DNA from: Pycnopodia helianthoides
Taxonomy: Eukaryota > Echinodermata > Asteroidea > Forcipulatida > Asteriidae
Direction of reading: 5' to 3'
Length of the DNA: 64,000 nt
Assembly: GCA_032158295.1 (NCBI GenBank)
Contig: CM063245.1
Span: 3,458,700-3,522,699 of the forward strand
Part shown: positions 47,348-59,129 of the stretch, one piece after another
How the letters are laid out: each line of letters starts with the position of its first letter
Position numbering within the stretch: the first letter of the stretch is position 1
Notes under the pieces: generated by a model
What the model was told of the DNA's origin: nothing
Databases searched by the model: none
What the model saw: the letters and a program-made list of their open reading frames with translations, nothing else
Translations under genes and position numbers: made by a program

Positions 47348-49664
47348 AGGTGTTCGTGAGTAATTTCATTAAAGTTGTGATTGATTGAATTGGTGACAAA
47401 ATTTTACCTTATCAATCCAATTTCTGGTTCAGGAGTTATATTCATTCAATATAAAACTTCAACTGCCGGTTTGAACCAGAAGTCAATGTCATATGAGATC
47501 ATACTCTTTGTTTCGTTTCTTAAGTTGTTACATATCATCCCAACGATGTTTAGATTGTAAAAATCCAATACGTGGTTCAGAAGTTATGAATTTTTATAAC
47601 ATGACATTTCAACTTGCGGTTTTTACCGGAAGTCAAGGTCAAACCGGTCACATTTTGAATAGTGCGTGTCAATTTATTTATGAACTTTCAGATGATATAT
47701 GGATTGAAAAAATCCAATGCCTGTTTCAGGAGTTATGAATTTTTCAAAATTTAAACATCAATTTCCGGTTTAGACCGGAAGTCAAGATTAAAAAGGGTCA
47801 CATTTTGTGTAGCGCGTGATTAGTTTATGAAGACCTTTTAGATGATGGATGGATTGTAAACATCTAATATGTGGTTCAGAACTTTTGATTTTTTCAAATA
47901 TAAAGTTTCAACTTCCGTTTTGAACCGGAAGGCAATGTCAAATGAGGTCACACTTGGTAGCGTTGATGGAGTGTTCTGAGTCCTTTCTTATGACTTATAG
48001 ATGATAAAAATAAAACATGTGGTTCAGGATTTGTAATTAATGAAACATTAAATATCAATTTTAGACTTTAACCGGAAGTCAAGGTCAAACAGGGTCGCAT
48101 ATTGTGTAGCACGTGATAAGTCTAACAAGACCTTTCAGATGATGTTTGAATTGTTAAAATCAAACGTGTGGTTCAGGAGTTAAGAATTTTTCAAATAATT
48201 AGATGGATGATCCACTGGGGTGCAATATGAGCTCTAACACCGACGGATGCGGAATGTATTCCAGCATGGTTCCCACAGCACAATACATTTACGTGCAAAA
48301 TAATCACACATGCATTTAACATAGAACGTCAATGAAACTGCACGTGTAGAGGAGATTGACCCTAATTGACCGTCTTATTGACGGTCAACTGTTACGTGAG
48401 ATATGTGTGGCTGTACAGGTACAGCCTATGTTTACATGTGTTCTTTCACCATCGCGCGTCTTCAATGCGGATTAACTTAAACATGCGCCTTTTTCGACCA
48501 GATGTAGAAATCAAAATGTTGTTATCTCTGTGCAACAGTTTGAGCAGGCTTAACGTTCTACAACCTAATACAAAAAAATCTGTAAAATGATCAGTAGTTT
48601 TTGAGATATGAATTTTTGAAATTTTCAACTTCCGTTTTGAACCAGAGGTCAAGGTCAAATGGGGTCAAATTGTATGTAGCGTTTTCTGAACTTTCAACGA
48701 CCTGTCCGATGTTTTATAGATTGTAAAAATCCTAATGTGGTTCAGGAGTTATGATTTTTTACAAATATTAAACTTTGAATTAGTGTAATTTGATACCTGA
48801 TGACGTAATCATGACATCATCAAGTCCGTGTCGTCTTGATACCGAGGTTCAATTGTCTGACAAGTTTCAATGTTCAATTCACTTTCAATCTTGAGTTATG
48901 CTGTAAAAAAGGCAAAAAACAGATTTTTGAAGGAAAAAAACCCAAAGGTAAACTTCGACCCAGGGTAACGACCCGGAAGTAAAGGTCATACGATTTTGTG
49001 GTTAACTTTTGAAATGTTGCCCCATTCTTCAACTAAAAGATGCCCAGTTATGAACATCGTATTATAAAGATTGCCGAAACTACAGCAATAAGCAAATGGT
49101 CAATTTTCAATTTTAAAAATCTTGTAATTCAACACCCGATGACGTCATCGTGACGTCATGACAAATGTGTTGTCTTCATATCGAGGTACAATTGCCTGAT
49201 GAGTTTTAAGGTTTAATTCAGTTTCAATCTTGAGTTATGCCCGAAAAATGAAAACAAAAACAAAGGCAGACTTTGACCTTCCGGTACGACCGGAACTAAA
49301 GGTCATAAGATTTTGACGTTAACTTTTGAAATGTTGCCCCAGTCTTGAACTATCAGATGCCCAATTATGAACATCATAGCTTTTAAATTCATTGAAATAC
49401 AGCACATAGCAAATGGTCACTTTTCAACTTTAAAAACCTTGTAATTTGACACCTGATGACGTCATCGTGACGTAATGAAAACTGTGCCGTCTTCATATTG
49501 TGGTTCAATTGTCTGATGAGTTTCAAGGTTCAATTCAGTTTCAATCTTGAGTTATGTTGCCGAGAAGAGTTCCACGGAAGAAGAAGATGAAGAAGAAAAA
49601 AAAACAGAAAAAAAAAAACAGAACAAAAACAAGAGGTGTTCGTACTTGTATTGCACGAACACCT
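47348..49664. mobile_element. 2.3-kb inverted-repeat element with AGGTGTTCGTG termini (copy C only)
   Basis: Perfect 11-bp inverted termini AGGTGTTCGTG (47,348-47,358) and CACGAACACCT (49,654-49,664). A direct copy of AGGTGTTCGT just inside the right end (near 49,634) makes a terminal hairpin there. The left part is built of about six ~155-bp repeats with ACCGGAAGTCAAGGTCAAA and GGTTCAGGAGTTATGA. The right part holds repeats of about 300 bp with GATGACGTCATCGTGACGTC. About 30 unmatched bases precede the left terminus, so the true left boundary and target duplication are unclear. No transposase ORF was seen. The superfamily is unknown. Confidence 0.65.
47470..48690 (+). repeat. ~155-bp direct repeats inside the copy C insertion
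   Basis: Units contain a hairpin-like CCGG...CCGGAAGTCAA, then GGTCACATTTTGTGTAGCG, then TTTCAGATGAT, then GTGGTTCAGGAGTTATGA. Starts are near 47,480, 47,625, 47,777, 47,930, 48,070 and 48,640. A non-repetitive stretch (about 48,200-48,590) interrupts the array. Confidence 0.65.
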
Positions 49665-51226
49665 AAAAATAATTTGAGCAGTACTTAATTAATTGGCAAA
49701 CACAAAAATGCTTCCAAAAACTGCCAAGAACAACACATGATGTTGACTGGGGTGTAAACCACCATTTTGTAACATCTAATATACCGTCATAATGAACAGT
49801 GAAATTTTGAAATAAAACTATTACTGATTTAAAAAAGTCTTATTAGTCTATACCACACTGATAGTCAGATTACTTTTGTAAACAATAAAACATTTAAACC
49901 CCATCAAGTTGAACAAAAATATGGCTGACCTCATTCGGAATTATAGGGTGCACCCCATATTGATTGGATATGCCTTATTGAGCGCACTTTACACGTACGC
50001 AGTGTACTCTAAGGGGTTTACAAGTGAAACACGCATGCACAAGGGACTTGTTCACACGGAGTTTCATTCATGATAAAGTTTACATAATGTCACTTCCTTA
50101 AAACAAAGGAGTTTGCTGGATAAAAATACACATGCAGAGGAATCTATTCCAATGAAGATACCGGTATGCAATATAGCTTGCAGCAATCAAACAGATCGGG
50201 CAAGAAAACAAACGACTAATGCTAAACATATTCAAAGTATTATGTTACTGAGCACATAATCAGTACAGACTAAAACACTTGCTTGGTGGAAGGAACCCAT
50301 GGCACTTTTCAGAACATCTACAGGCGCGTCTTGAGTCCCGACAACTGTACAATACTTCAGACCATTGCCTGATTGGGCTCTAAGTAATTATTTGAATTCA
50401 TTTTCTGTCAACTTTCTTTAGAATTGTTTTGATGTAAACAAATCTGGGCCAAATTTTATGGCTCTGCTTAGCGTAAGCAAAGAATCGTCGCATACAGGGA
50501 ATTCTGAGCTTACATCAAGCATATTTCACAGGTCAGCAGGGAATTTCTGCTAGTGCGCGTGCGTAGTCAACGTTACTAGCATCATTCACTTACACAGCTA
50601 GCGCAGAAATTCAACGCTTGCCCTGTTTAAAAGCAAAGAATGGTGGTTGCAAGCCCAGAATTTTGGCTGTAAGCAGAGCAATGAAATTGGGTCCTAATGA
50701 AAATAATTTGCTCCAGCACAAAAAACTTCATTTGTTTGCATCGCGTACAGAATGGTGTCAACCTGCGCACTTTACTTTTCAAACCACCCAGAAAGAACGC
50801 GCGCATTGACGCTTGGCAGCCCAACGTGTCCTACACAAACTTTGAGTTGGAAGTCAACAACCCCTAGGTCACAATCGTGCAAATTTTGACACTTTATACT
50901 CCTTTTATTTTTGGCCCTCAAATCTGTTCAATTTAGAATATTTTGAAGACCTACAAAATATTCATGTGGCCAACGCTGTTTTTTCCTTAATTAGTGGGGT
51001 GCACCCCAAACACCGCTGGGATGGCTTGATGAGCTTGTATACTGATGAGCTCATTATTTGTTCACGATGTAGTGATACATGATGAGAGGAAAGAGAAAAA
51101 TAGTGTGTTAAAGCATGGAGGTAGAAATAGATCAAAAGTATATGGGAACAATGGATGAGGATACCCCCTGCCCCAGATCAGGATGGCATATTCAGTCAGT
51201 CCGCAGCGCCTGCGTTAATGAGGTCA

Positions 51227-51909
51227 CCCAGCTAACAATTTGACGTTCTCACAACGTTGTAATGAAGTCAGACTTTAGTGTAAGTAACGTTATTAATATA
51301 ACGGAACTTTGTTGACTCCCCTATACGTCTTCCGAACGTATTGACGCAACGTAACAACCACGCTGTTGGTACGTTTAAGACACGTTTCCAGTGACCTTAT
51401 GACAACTTATATCTAACAACGTGACTGCCACAGCTTGAATGCTACGTTATAATAATACCAAAATATAACGTCAAGACATTGTGACCACCGCGATTTAATT
51501 ATGACGTTTTTATAAAACCAAAATGCAACGTGCAGACAACGTGCTTGTCGTAACAAAATTACTACGTTTTGTTGAGACCAAAATATGACTTATCTACAAC
51601 GTTGTTGCCTTAACTTAAATACCACGTTGTGATAATACCAAAATACAATGTCGTGAACATGTTAGGTATAAAACCTTTCGGTAACGTTGCATAAATTACC
51701 AACATGCAACCAATGTACAACATTGGTTGAAGATCATGTTAAGATCTGACGTTCTTGCAACGTAGTCAAAACGTTGTCATCCCATCGACCAAATTGCAAC
51801 CTTATCACAACGTTGTGCAACGCCGTGCAACGTTGTGCATCGTTGTGCAATGTTGTGCAACGTTGTGCAACGTTGTGCAACGTTGTAACAACGTATTGTG
51901 TTAGCTTGG
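51227..51909. mobile_element. 683-bp deletion derivative of the ACGTTG-rich transposon
   Basis: Termini CCCAGCTAACA and TGTTAGCTTGG. The left part is the reverse complement of the right end of the 8,303-12,059 element, and the right part is the reverse complement of its left end. It is therefore an internally deleted copy in opposite orientation. Near the right end GTGCAACGTT is repeated about six times in a row (51,815-51,885). The flanks no longer show a clean TA duplication. Confidence 0.75.
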
Positions 51910-52133
51910 TTATCCCTTGACTCCTAAGTTGTTATCCTCTCTCAATTTGACATGGGGTGTCCCAAGGCCCGTCGAGTCATTCTCCTTCCAAATAAAAATA
52001 CCCCTACAATTGCGTACATTTCCATACATTCGAGCATCAATCCTGAAGAATGGCCCTATACACCTCTCAATTTTTTTGAGTGCATGTAAGTTTAGTTTTT
52101 TAAGTTTGACTGAGACTACATTCTGTACATTAA

Positions 52134-52518
52134 AGGAACATTACAGAATTGGTTTTGCTAACAAAACAGTTGCTGGCAGTGTAAGCACTTTATGTAATCC
52201 ACCATATACATAAACTGACAAACCTGTAGAAGTTTGAGATCGATCGTCCATCTGGGTCACGAGGAAATAGTGAAAAACCGATTACACATTTGCGTGAAAT
52301 CATATAGTTTCAACAAATGAATAAAACGCTCACTGAGCGATAAACTCAAATCGGAAAATTAGTTTATTCATTTCTCATCAAATACGGCATTTCAGACAGA
52401 AATATTTCAAGGGATGTTTTCTACTATCATCATCATTAGAATGTGTAAGTTTGATGTAAATCTGTGATCAAAAAGTATATTTTACAAGTTTTTTTTTTAC
52501 CAATTCTGTAATGTTCCT
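52134..52518. mobile_element. TTAA-flanked short inverted-repeat element, family d
   Basis: 385 bp flanked by TTAA (52,130-52,133 and 52,519-52,522), with perfect inverted ends AGGAACATTACAGAATTGG and CCAATTCTGTAATGTTCCT. It sits inside relic D. Non-coding. Confidence 0.85.
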
Positions 52519-53329
52519 TTAATTAAGGTGATTAATTGTCACACACAAAAATACTCCCCAAAACTGCCACAAACAACACATGCTGATCGACTACGGTATA
52601 AACCACCATTTTGTAACATTTCATATGTACCTTCTTTCCTACTAATGAACTGTTTTCCCGATGAAAAACTTTTCTGTTTTAAAAAGTCATCACACTAATT
52701 GTCATTTTACAAATTATTGTAAACAATAAAACATTTAAAACCCTCGTAGCTGGCCATCAGGTTAAAAAAAATATGGCTTACACCATTCTGGATTATAGGG
52801 TGCACCCCATTAATAATGACTGGATAGGCTGTGTTGAGCACATTGTACATGTACGGTGTAGTACACAGAGTACTCATTCTAGGGGGTTTACAAGTAAAAC
52901 ACGCATGCACAATGGACTTACACGTATAAAGCCTCAAACAATGTTTTAATTCGATCGTGATAAAGCCGTTTACGTAATGTTTGATGATCATTTCCTTAAA
53001 ACGAAGGAGTTTGCTAGATAAAATACATGTGTACATATGCGAAGGAATCTATTCCAATAAAGATACCGGTATAAATGCAATTTTGTAGCTTGCATTGATC
53101 AAACAGATCCGGCAAGAAAACAAAAGACAAATCTCTGCGGACACAAACAACCACAACAGAACACATTGAGCAAGGCTTATTGGTATCTGCTACAAGTGAT
53201 GTGTTTACTCAACCATGTCACACCACATTGGTTAATCACCAATTGGGCAAAAAATGACCAGTAACTATTTAATTAAAAAAAATTATTTGACAGTAACCCC
53301 CAACAGACATACATAAATACTGGGCCCGA

Positions 53330-53400
53330 ATTACTTGGCAACCTGCCATAAATATACTTGGCAACCTGCCATAACAGTGCTTGACAACCTGCCATAAACA
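53330..53400 (+). repeat. Short tandem repeat, ~24-bp unit
   Basis: Three adjacent copies of a unit built on CTTGGCAACCTGCCATAA, the last slightly changed (CTTGACAACC). Confidence 0.7.
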
Positions 53401-53750
53401 AATGTGGGCAAACACACTTGCCCACAAACCACAGACAAGAGGGGGTTACTTCTTATGTCGATTAGGCATCAAGGCTCTATGTGATTGCACCGCTTGTACA
53501 CGCAGTTGGGTCATTCCATGTCAGACCGATGCACTTTTTTACCTTATGTCTTCCGATTTTGATAAAAATTGCTGTTTGTAGGTCCTAATGAGCAATGAAT
53601 GCACACCAATTTCCAGCCCGATCCGACCTGCCATGTGGTCAGGGCAGAAACCACAAAAATTTGACATTTTTTGAGTAAAATACGTGTACCACCCTTTTGG
53701 TACAAATATGTCATAACATTGTCATCAAATATATGAAAATTTTGTATTCA

Positions 53751-54756
53751 AGGGACACACCGGCTTCGTTGGGCTATTTGGGCTACAAAATAGACTAAAA
53801 CATGATTCCAAAGGTCTCCCTGTAATGGAGAAGAATCGTTCATAAAAGAAACCATCAAATTTTGACTTTTTCAAGCATTATTAAAAAACCGAAGGTCACG
53901 ATACTTTTTTTCGAAACCAAAATGTGGTTCCGAAAAGTCACGTGATCTTCAAAGTTAGTTTTACTTCCAGCCGTATAAAAGTAAATTACTAAACCAAATT
54001 TAAGTGTTTTTTTAATACTATTATTCATGAGTATTTGACAAAAAATACTACGTATTCAGATTAGGGATACAAGCTGTAAATAATGATGAAAAATCGAACG
54101 TAAGATTCACTTTCAGAAAGTCCGTGCAGCGGATGAGTGTTTTACTGCGCAGCAGCATGGGAGCTAGCGGAACGTAAACCTTGGGTGGTCTATACAGCCG
54201 GTGCCCTGTCTCGTGGGGCCAGAGAGACAAACCCCGGGGGCATGAGCTACACAGCTTGCCGGTCTAGCCGTGAGCTTGGGAGGGTAGGGAGTCAGACCAT
54301 TAATTACGTTGTGTTGTAGGATGGTTTTAGTCTGTCCCCCTAGCTATTTGTCACGTAACGTGATGCCTGCGCTACACACGCGGCGGGACGACGATGAATA
54401 GCTGCACGATGTCCACAGAATACAAGTTGGCGTGGATCGGACTGTGTTTATGTCGGTTTTCTAATTACTCGTGAATTTGTGCTTGATGAATAAGAAGAGT
54501 GGATCCTCATGCCTCGCCGTTGTTATAATTAATACATAAACAGAGCACTAGTCAACTTACAACAATGTCACGTAAACTTGACAGTTGCAACGGCTGGAAA
54601 AGCGTATGCACTGACCTTTGACCGCGTTTTGTTTTTTTTCACATTTTTCGTTAGTTACATGATATTTTGATGATTTTTTTTACAAAAACCATCTAAAGGT
54701 TATTGTCTGTGATTCCACATCACTTTATTAGTTAAACAGTGAGCCGCTGTGTCCCT
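53751..54756. mobile_element. TTAA family c element, diverged (relic D)
   Basis: About 1 kb. It begins AGGGACACACCGGCTTCG and ends AGCCGCTGTGTCCCT. The target duplication is degraded (TTCA and TTAG). It is uninterrupted and clearly more diverged from A and B than they are from each other. Confidence 0.7.
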
Positions 54757-55117
54757 TTAGGAGAGGGGGAGCCAAGGTTTAAACTTCCTTGACAAAACCA
54801 AAACCACACTGAAACTTTGCTGAGTAAAGCGCAAAATGGAACTTGACCTAGAAAGTGAGAGAAAGCGCAGAAAGGTTGCCGGAGGAAAGATACAAAAAGT
54901 AAGTAAGGAAACTAAACAGTTGCAGAAAAAAAATAGAGAAAACCAAGACCCTAGTCAACAGACTTTTGAAAAAGACGAAACTCTCAGACAAAGAAAAGAG
55001 GTGGCAAACAAAACTACTCACAACAGTGGAAAACACACCAGAAGAAAAGTCTAAACTCGGACACTTAATGTCTGTGGGATTTGATAGGTCAAGAGGGTTT
55101 AATACCAAAAACCCTCC

Positions 55118-55633
55118 ATGTGGCTGATCAGTATGGTAATTACCTCAGCAATACATGATCACCGGCATGAAGAAAAATTGACAACAGTACCACTCGATAC
55201 AATGCTCCTAAACACGTTGAATGCCGCCTACGAGTATATTCGTACTAACAGGTGTAACGGATTCTGCCACTACGAGTATACAGTGATTGGCATCACTGAG
55301 CATGCAACACAAATGCTACTGGCCAGGGTGAGGACATACATCCTTAGAATGTGTATGTTCAAATTTTGTTGGTATAGTACCTATTTGGTACGCGCGCATG
55401 CGCACCACACTTGGCAAATGGGAACGCCCTACGAATATATGACCGGCAGTCAACATGTTAAAGACCAATATTGCATACCTGACATACCATATCAAGAAGT
55501 TGCTTTTGCAGCATGTGGAGCACTGCCTTTATTGCATAGCATACAACAACAGCAAAAGTACTCAATGGCTTGTTTACCATACACAACAATGCAAATCTAC
55601 AATCAGTCTCTCAGAACCTTGAACCAAAACTGA
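55118..55633 (+). CDS. Uncharacterised 171-codon open frame
   Basis: The longest non-repetitive open frame in this part. It begins MWLISMVITSAIHDHRHEEK and contains several short hydrophobic and cysteine-containing stretches. No domain is recognised. It lies within the broken transposon-associated ORF region, so it may be part of that decayed protein or a chance frame. Upstream context shows no clear promoter or splice signals. Confidence 0.2.
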   Translation: MWLISMVITSAIHDHRHEEKLTTVPLDTMLLNTLNAAYEYIRTNRCNGFCHYEYTVIGITEHATQMLLARVRTYILRMCMFKFCWYSTYLVRAHAHHTWQMGTPYEYMTGSQHVKDQYCIPDIPYQEVAFAACGALPLLHSIQQQQKYSMACLPYTTMQIYNQSLRTLNQN

Positions 55634-56047
55634 TATGTGCTCTAAACCAAATGTCAGCTCTTCACGAGAACCTTACTTTCACTGATGGTGATACGATTAA
55701 AGTTTAAAATAAGCTCCCGGTTAGAGGTGACAGTCAACGGATTCATGATAGCATGAACATTTTCAGTCAAGTGATCATGTCATTGCACTAGCCTGTCAAC
55801 CAGAAAAATACAGTCATCGGAGTCATGATAGTACATGAACATTTTCAGTCAAGTGATCATGTCATTGCACTAGCCCGTCAACCAGAAAAATATGTGCTAC
55901 TCAAACCAATATTGGCTAACGTCATTGATACAATCGAAAATTTGAAGTCTGTTCAGAGTTAGGGAAAAACGATACATTTACGGTTTTGTTTCTGTGCAGA
56001 TTTAAAGTTTATGAATGTGATGATGGGTCTTGGGGCTTGCTCAAGTT

Positions 56048-57603
56048 AATTTTGCCTTACAAAATTCAGCAGCCAGACTCATCACTAGAACCTGATCACT
56101 TGAACCCATCACTCCAACCCTACGCAATCTCCACTGGCTACCTGTTAAATCACGGAGAGTTTTCAAAGTCCTAACGCTCACCCACAAATGCAAACATGGA
56201 TCAGCACCAGACTATCTCCAGGAATTAATACAAGACTATCACCCTCCATGAAAACTTCGTTCCAGTTTGAAAGATCTTCTCACAGCGTATCCAGTCCACA
56301 CAAAGTTCTACAGTCAACGTTCCTTCCAATATGCTTCACTAAAACTGTGGAACTCTCTTCCCAACAATGTCAAAGACTGTACCACGCTAGAACAATTTAA
56401 ATCTAAACTTAAAACCCATTTTTTTAATTACACAAGTGCATACCCAGCAAACAAAATAACGTCCCTTCGACGTCGCTAGGACGTTATTCGAATGTTGGGA
56501 GAACGTTTTTATTTAACGTCATACGGACGGATAAGTGTAAAGTTTTGTCAACGTCTAGATGACGTTGCGTTATGACGTTTTATAATAACGTTGTGACAAC
56601 GTAAAAACTGCACTGAAAAGGTAATTTCTTGACGCAATTATATGATTTTTTTCTGAATTTTTTCGATCAAGTATAAATTGTTTATATTATATATATATAG
56701 TTTCATGAATATTAGTATTTGATACAACAATATAATCAATTAATTATTTTCAACAATGTAAACTTACCAGTAGGCCATTCGTTGCGGTTGCCTGACTTCA
56801 CTGTACCTGTATACTATATATTGTACAGCATGTACTATATAAGTGCATACCAACTTCTTGCTTTGGCAATCATGGGTGTGTATTTTTACTACAGTTTTTC
56901 CACTTTAATAATATTTTTTGAAAGTAAAATTACATGTTTAGTTACTACATTAAGTTTGCTACTAAGTCCTCTGATAGTTAAGACAAATACATGAATAAAT
57001 GAGTACACCTAATTCAAAAATTTGGCAAATTTCTCGAAATTTGTTGTAAATATGTTACAACTTCTTAGCCCAATCTACTAATTTGCATATGTGATATTAC
57101 GTTGTCATAAAGTTCTCAAGTAACCTGACAAAACTACAACATTCAAGCAACGTTGCAAAAAAACGTTAACGCGACTTTATTTAGAGGTTTTTAAGAAACA
57201 TTGCCATAACGTTGTATTTATGTTTTCAAATAACGTGACAAAACCACAACCTTCAGGTAACGTTATGAAAGAACATTCACCTAACGTTTGTATATGACGT
57301 CAAAAACCAACGTTGGAAAACGTCGTATCTGCGTTACCGAGTAACGTGACAGAACAATAACATTCAGAAAACGTTGCAAAATAATATTCACAAGACGTTT
57401 TTATACGACGGTTAAAATAAACCTTGTTATAACGTTTTATTTAGGTTATTAAGTAACAAGACCAAACCGCAACCTTTTTGCAACGTTGCAGAATAGTTGT
57501 GTTTTAGTTGGGAATTAACATTACCTAAACACAACTTCACAGTAACGTTATGATGACGTTACGTGTTTGCTGGGTAGAGACTTTATTGTATTATTATTAT
57601 AAG
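56048..57603 (+). mobile_element. L2/CR1-like LINE 3' end, interrupted
   Basis: One frame reads as the extreme C-terminus of a CR1/L2-type reverse transcriptase: NSAARLITRT, LHWLPVKSRRVFKVLTLTHK, GSAPDYLQELI, then LKLWNSLPNNVKD and FKSKLKTHFF. There are two in-frame stops (after LITRT and after YHPP). A 1,132-bp element interrupts it just after the last RT residues (56,443-57,574), and the LINE resumes with a TTATTATTATAA tail to about 57,603. The 5' end is truncated, as usual for LINEs. Confidence 0.8.
56443..57574. mobile_element. 1.13-kb TA-flanked inverted-repeat transposon (CCCAGCAAACA termini)
   Basis: Perfect 11-bp inverted ends CCCAGCAAACA and TGTTTGCTGGG with TA on both sides (56,441-56,442, 57,575-57,576). 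Both ends are rich in ACGTT motifs. It is a sister family of the CCCAGCTAACA elements, differing by one base in the terminus. It inserted into the LINE 3' end. A short plus-strand frame at 56,719-56,994 has no recognisable domain. Confidence 0.85.
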
Positions 57604-59129
57604 TGTCCGTCGGACAAATTCTGGGATATTGACAAAGATATTAATATTTGCTCTATGGAGGAAATAAGTAAACTGGCTAAACTTCCCGGAAAGAGAACAA
57701 AACATTTTGCATGTACCCACCCATGTTCCCTGTGAATGATGGTGTAATCATGGACCACCTACACATGTTTTTAAGAATTTCTTATCAAATGATTAGAAAA
57801 CTTGTTCAAGACATAAGGAATAACGACAACATCGCAAAAAAATCAAGTAATGGTGACAAAACAAAATGCAAATCCATTACTAAGTTTGAAACTTTCATCC
57901 ATAACTTGGAAATGGAGTGCCACTTTATGACAAACAAAGTAACCGGTTTAATGGAGTACCGGGACTTTGTCCGGCCAGAACATTTAAAAATTCAAAACAG
58001 CATAAACCTTAGGGAACTCATTCCTTGGCATAACAAAAAACAAAAAAATAAGACAGCTGTGGGGAGATTTCTCTGAAATAATTAAAGTGACCAAGAGAAA
58101 TTGGGATACTGCTGAACTTGAGTATTTCAAGGCAAAGACAAAACACTGGGTAAAGCTTTATGCACAAACGTAGTTGGCAAAAGATGTCACCTTTTAACAA
58201 GCTAACACCATACGTTGTTACAACGTTGCACAACATTGTGATGAGGTTGCAATTTGGTCAATGGAATGACAACGTTTTGACTACATTGAAAGAACGTCAC
58301 ATCTACGCTACTGGAAGGTTTTATACAACATTGTATTTTGGTATTATTACAACGTAGTATTTAAATTAAGGCAACCACGTTGTCGCTAAGTTATGTTTTG
58401 GTCTCAATAAAACGTAGTAATTATGTTGTGATGAGCACGTTGTCTGCACATGTATTTTGGTTTTATCAAAACGTCATATGTAAATTGCAGGGGGGTCACA
58501 TTGTCTTGACGTTGTATTTTGGTATTATTAAAACATATCATTTAAGTTGTGGCAGTCACGTTATCTACACGTTGTATTTTGGTAGCATTAAAACGTAGCA
58601 ATTAAGTTGTGACGAGCAAGTAGTCTGCTTCATTGGTTTAATTGAGCTTATTGTGTCAAGCAGCAGTGCACGGGTGTGGGGAGAGATTCGATTCTACCAC
58701 CCCCCCCCCCCCCCGCCCCACCCCCACCACCACCACCTGTACAGCGGCATTCCAAGCTTTAGATAGAATCTTCTATAGAAACATTTACCCTTGATAGGAT
58801 TTTCTATCCTCACTTAGGCCGTTTTGTCCTCCGGTAAAAAACTGTGTTGAATACTTCAAGCAGCTCATTGGGCTGGTTCTGGATGACATTTATTAGCTAA
58901 CAACTACAACTGTACACCCCCTCCCCCCCCCTCCCACCACCTAATGTTTGACATCAGAAACAATGTTTGTTCTCAATTTAGCTTTTTCATCAGTTGTCAT
59001 AATTAAGACAGGCACTTGAGGAGCGGCGTTCCTATCACATAAGCATTTAATTATCAATCTGAACAGTACTACCCATTAATTGCATTAAATTGAGCTTATT
59101 GTGTCAAGCAGCAGTGTACCGGTTTGGGG

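Larger units (their letters stand above)
42874..51190. repeat. Tandem segmental unit, copy C (left 8 kb only)
   Basis: This is the left part of the same unit. It tracks A and B from the TTAA element through the candidate exon, the CA-rich repeats and the conserved block near 50.9-51.1 kb. Similarity then falls off between about 51,090 and 51,190, where extra bases appear, and the sequence passes into a different transposon at 51,227. Copy C therefore stops before the DIRS relic and the FAMeT-like gene. It carries its own 2.3-kb insertion (47,348-49,664). Confidence 0.85.
51910..54756. repeat. Diverged partial fourth unit (relic D)
   Basis: Three blocks resemble the tandem unit in the same order but are clearly more diverged. 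Positions 51,910-52,130 match the block at 330-560, 52,520-53,140 match 49,680-50,200, and 53,751-54,756 match the TTAA element at 30,891-31,860. The intervening parts are missing or replaced, for example by a 385-bp TTAA element. The simplest reading is an older copy of the array that has decayed. Independent insertion of related repeats would not readily explain the preserved order. Confidence 0.55.
54836..58190 (+). pseudogene. Broken ORF of an uncharacterised transposon-associated protein family
   Basis: Pieces in order suggest one decayed protein. A charged, coiled-coil-like start lies at 54,836-55,054 (LESERKRRKV, KETKQLQKKN). A fragment ALARQPEKYVLLKPILANVI lies near 55,847-55,910. DLKFMNVMMGLGACSS lies near 56,000-56,045. 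After the interruption come KCPSDKFWDIDKDI near 57,599, then a frameshift in CTHP/PMFPV, and DHLHMFLRI near 57,749. LWGDF and W..LYAQ follow near 58,050-58,180. I recall uncharacterised animal proteins with 'DLKFL...GL..A...C.WCK' and 'DTLHLFLRI' in this order, probably transposon-derived. Function unknown. A LINE end splits it after GACSS, an 83-bp tandem duplication lies at 55,750-55,895, and another transposon cuts it at 58,196. Confidence 0.5.
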
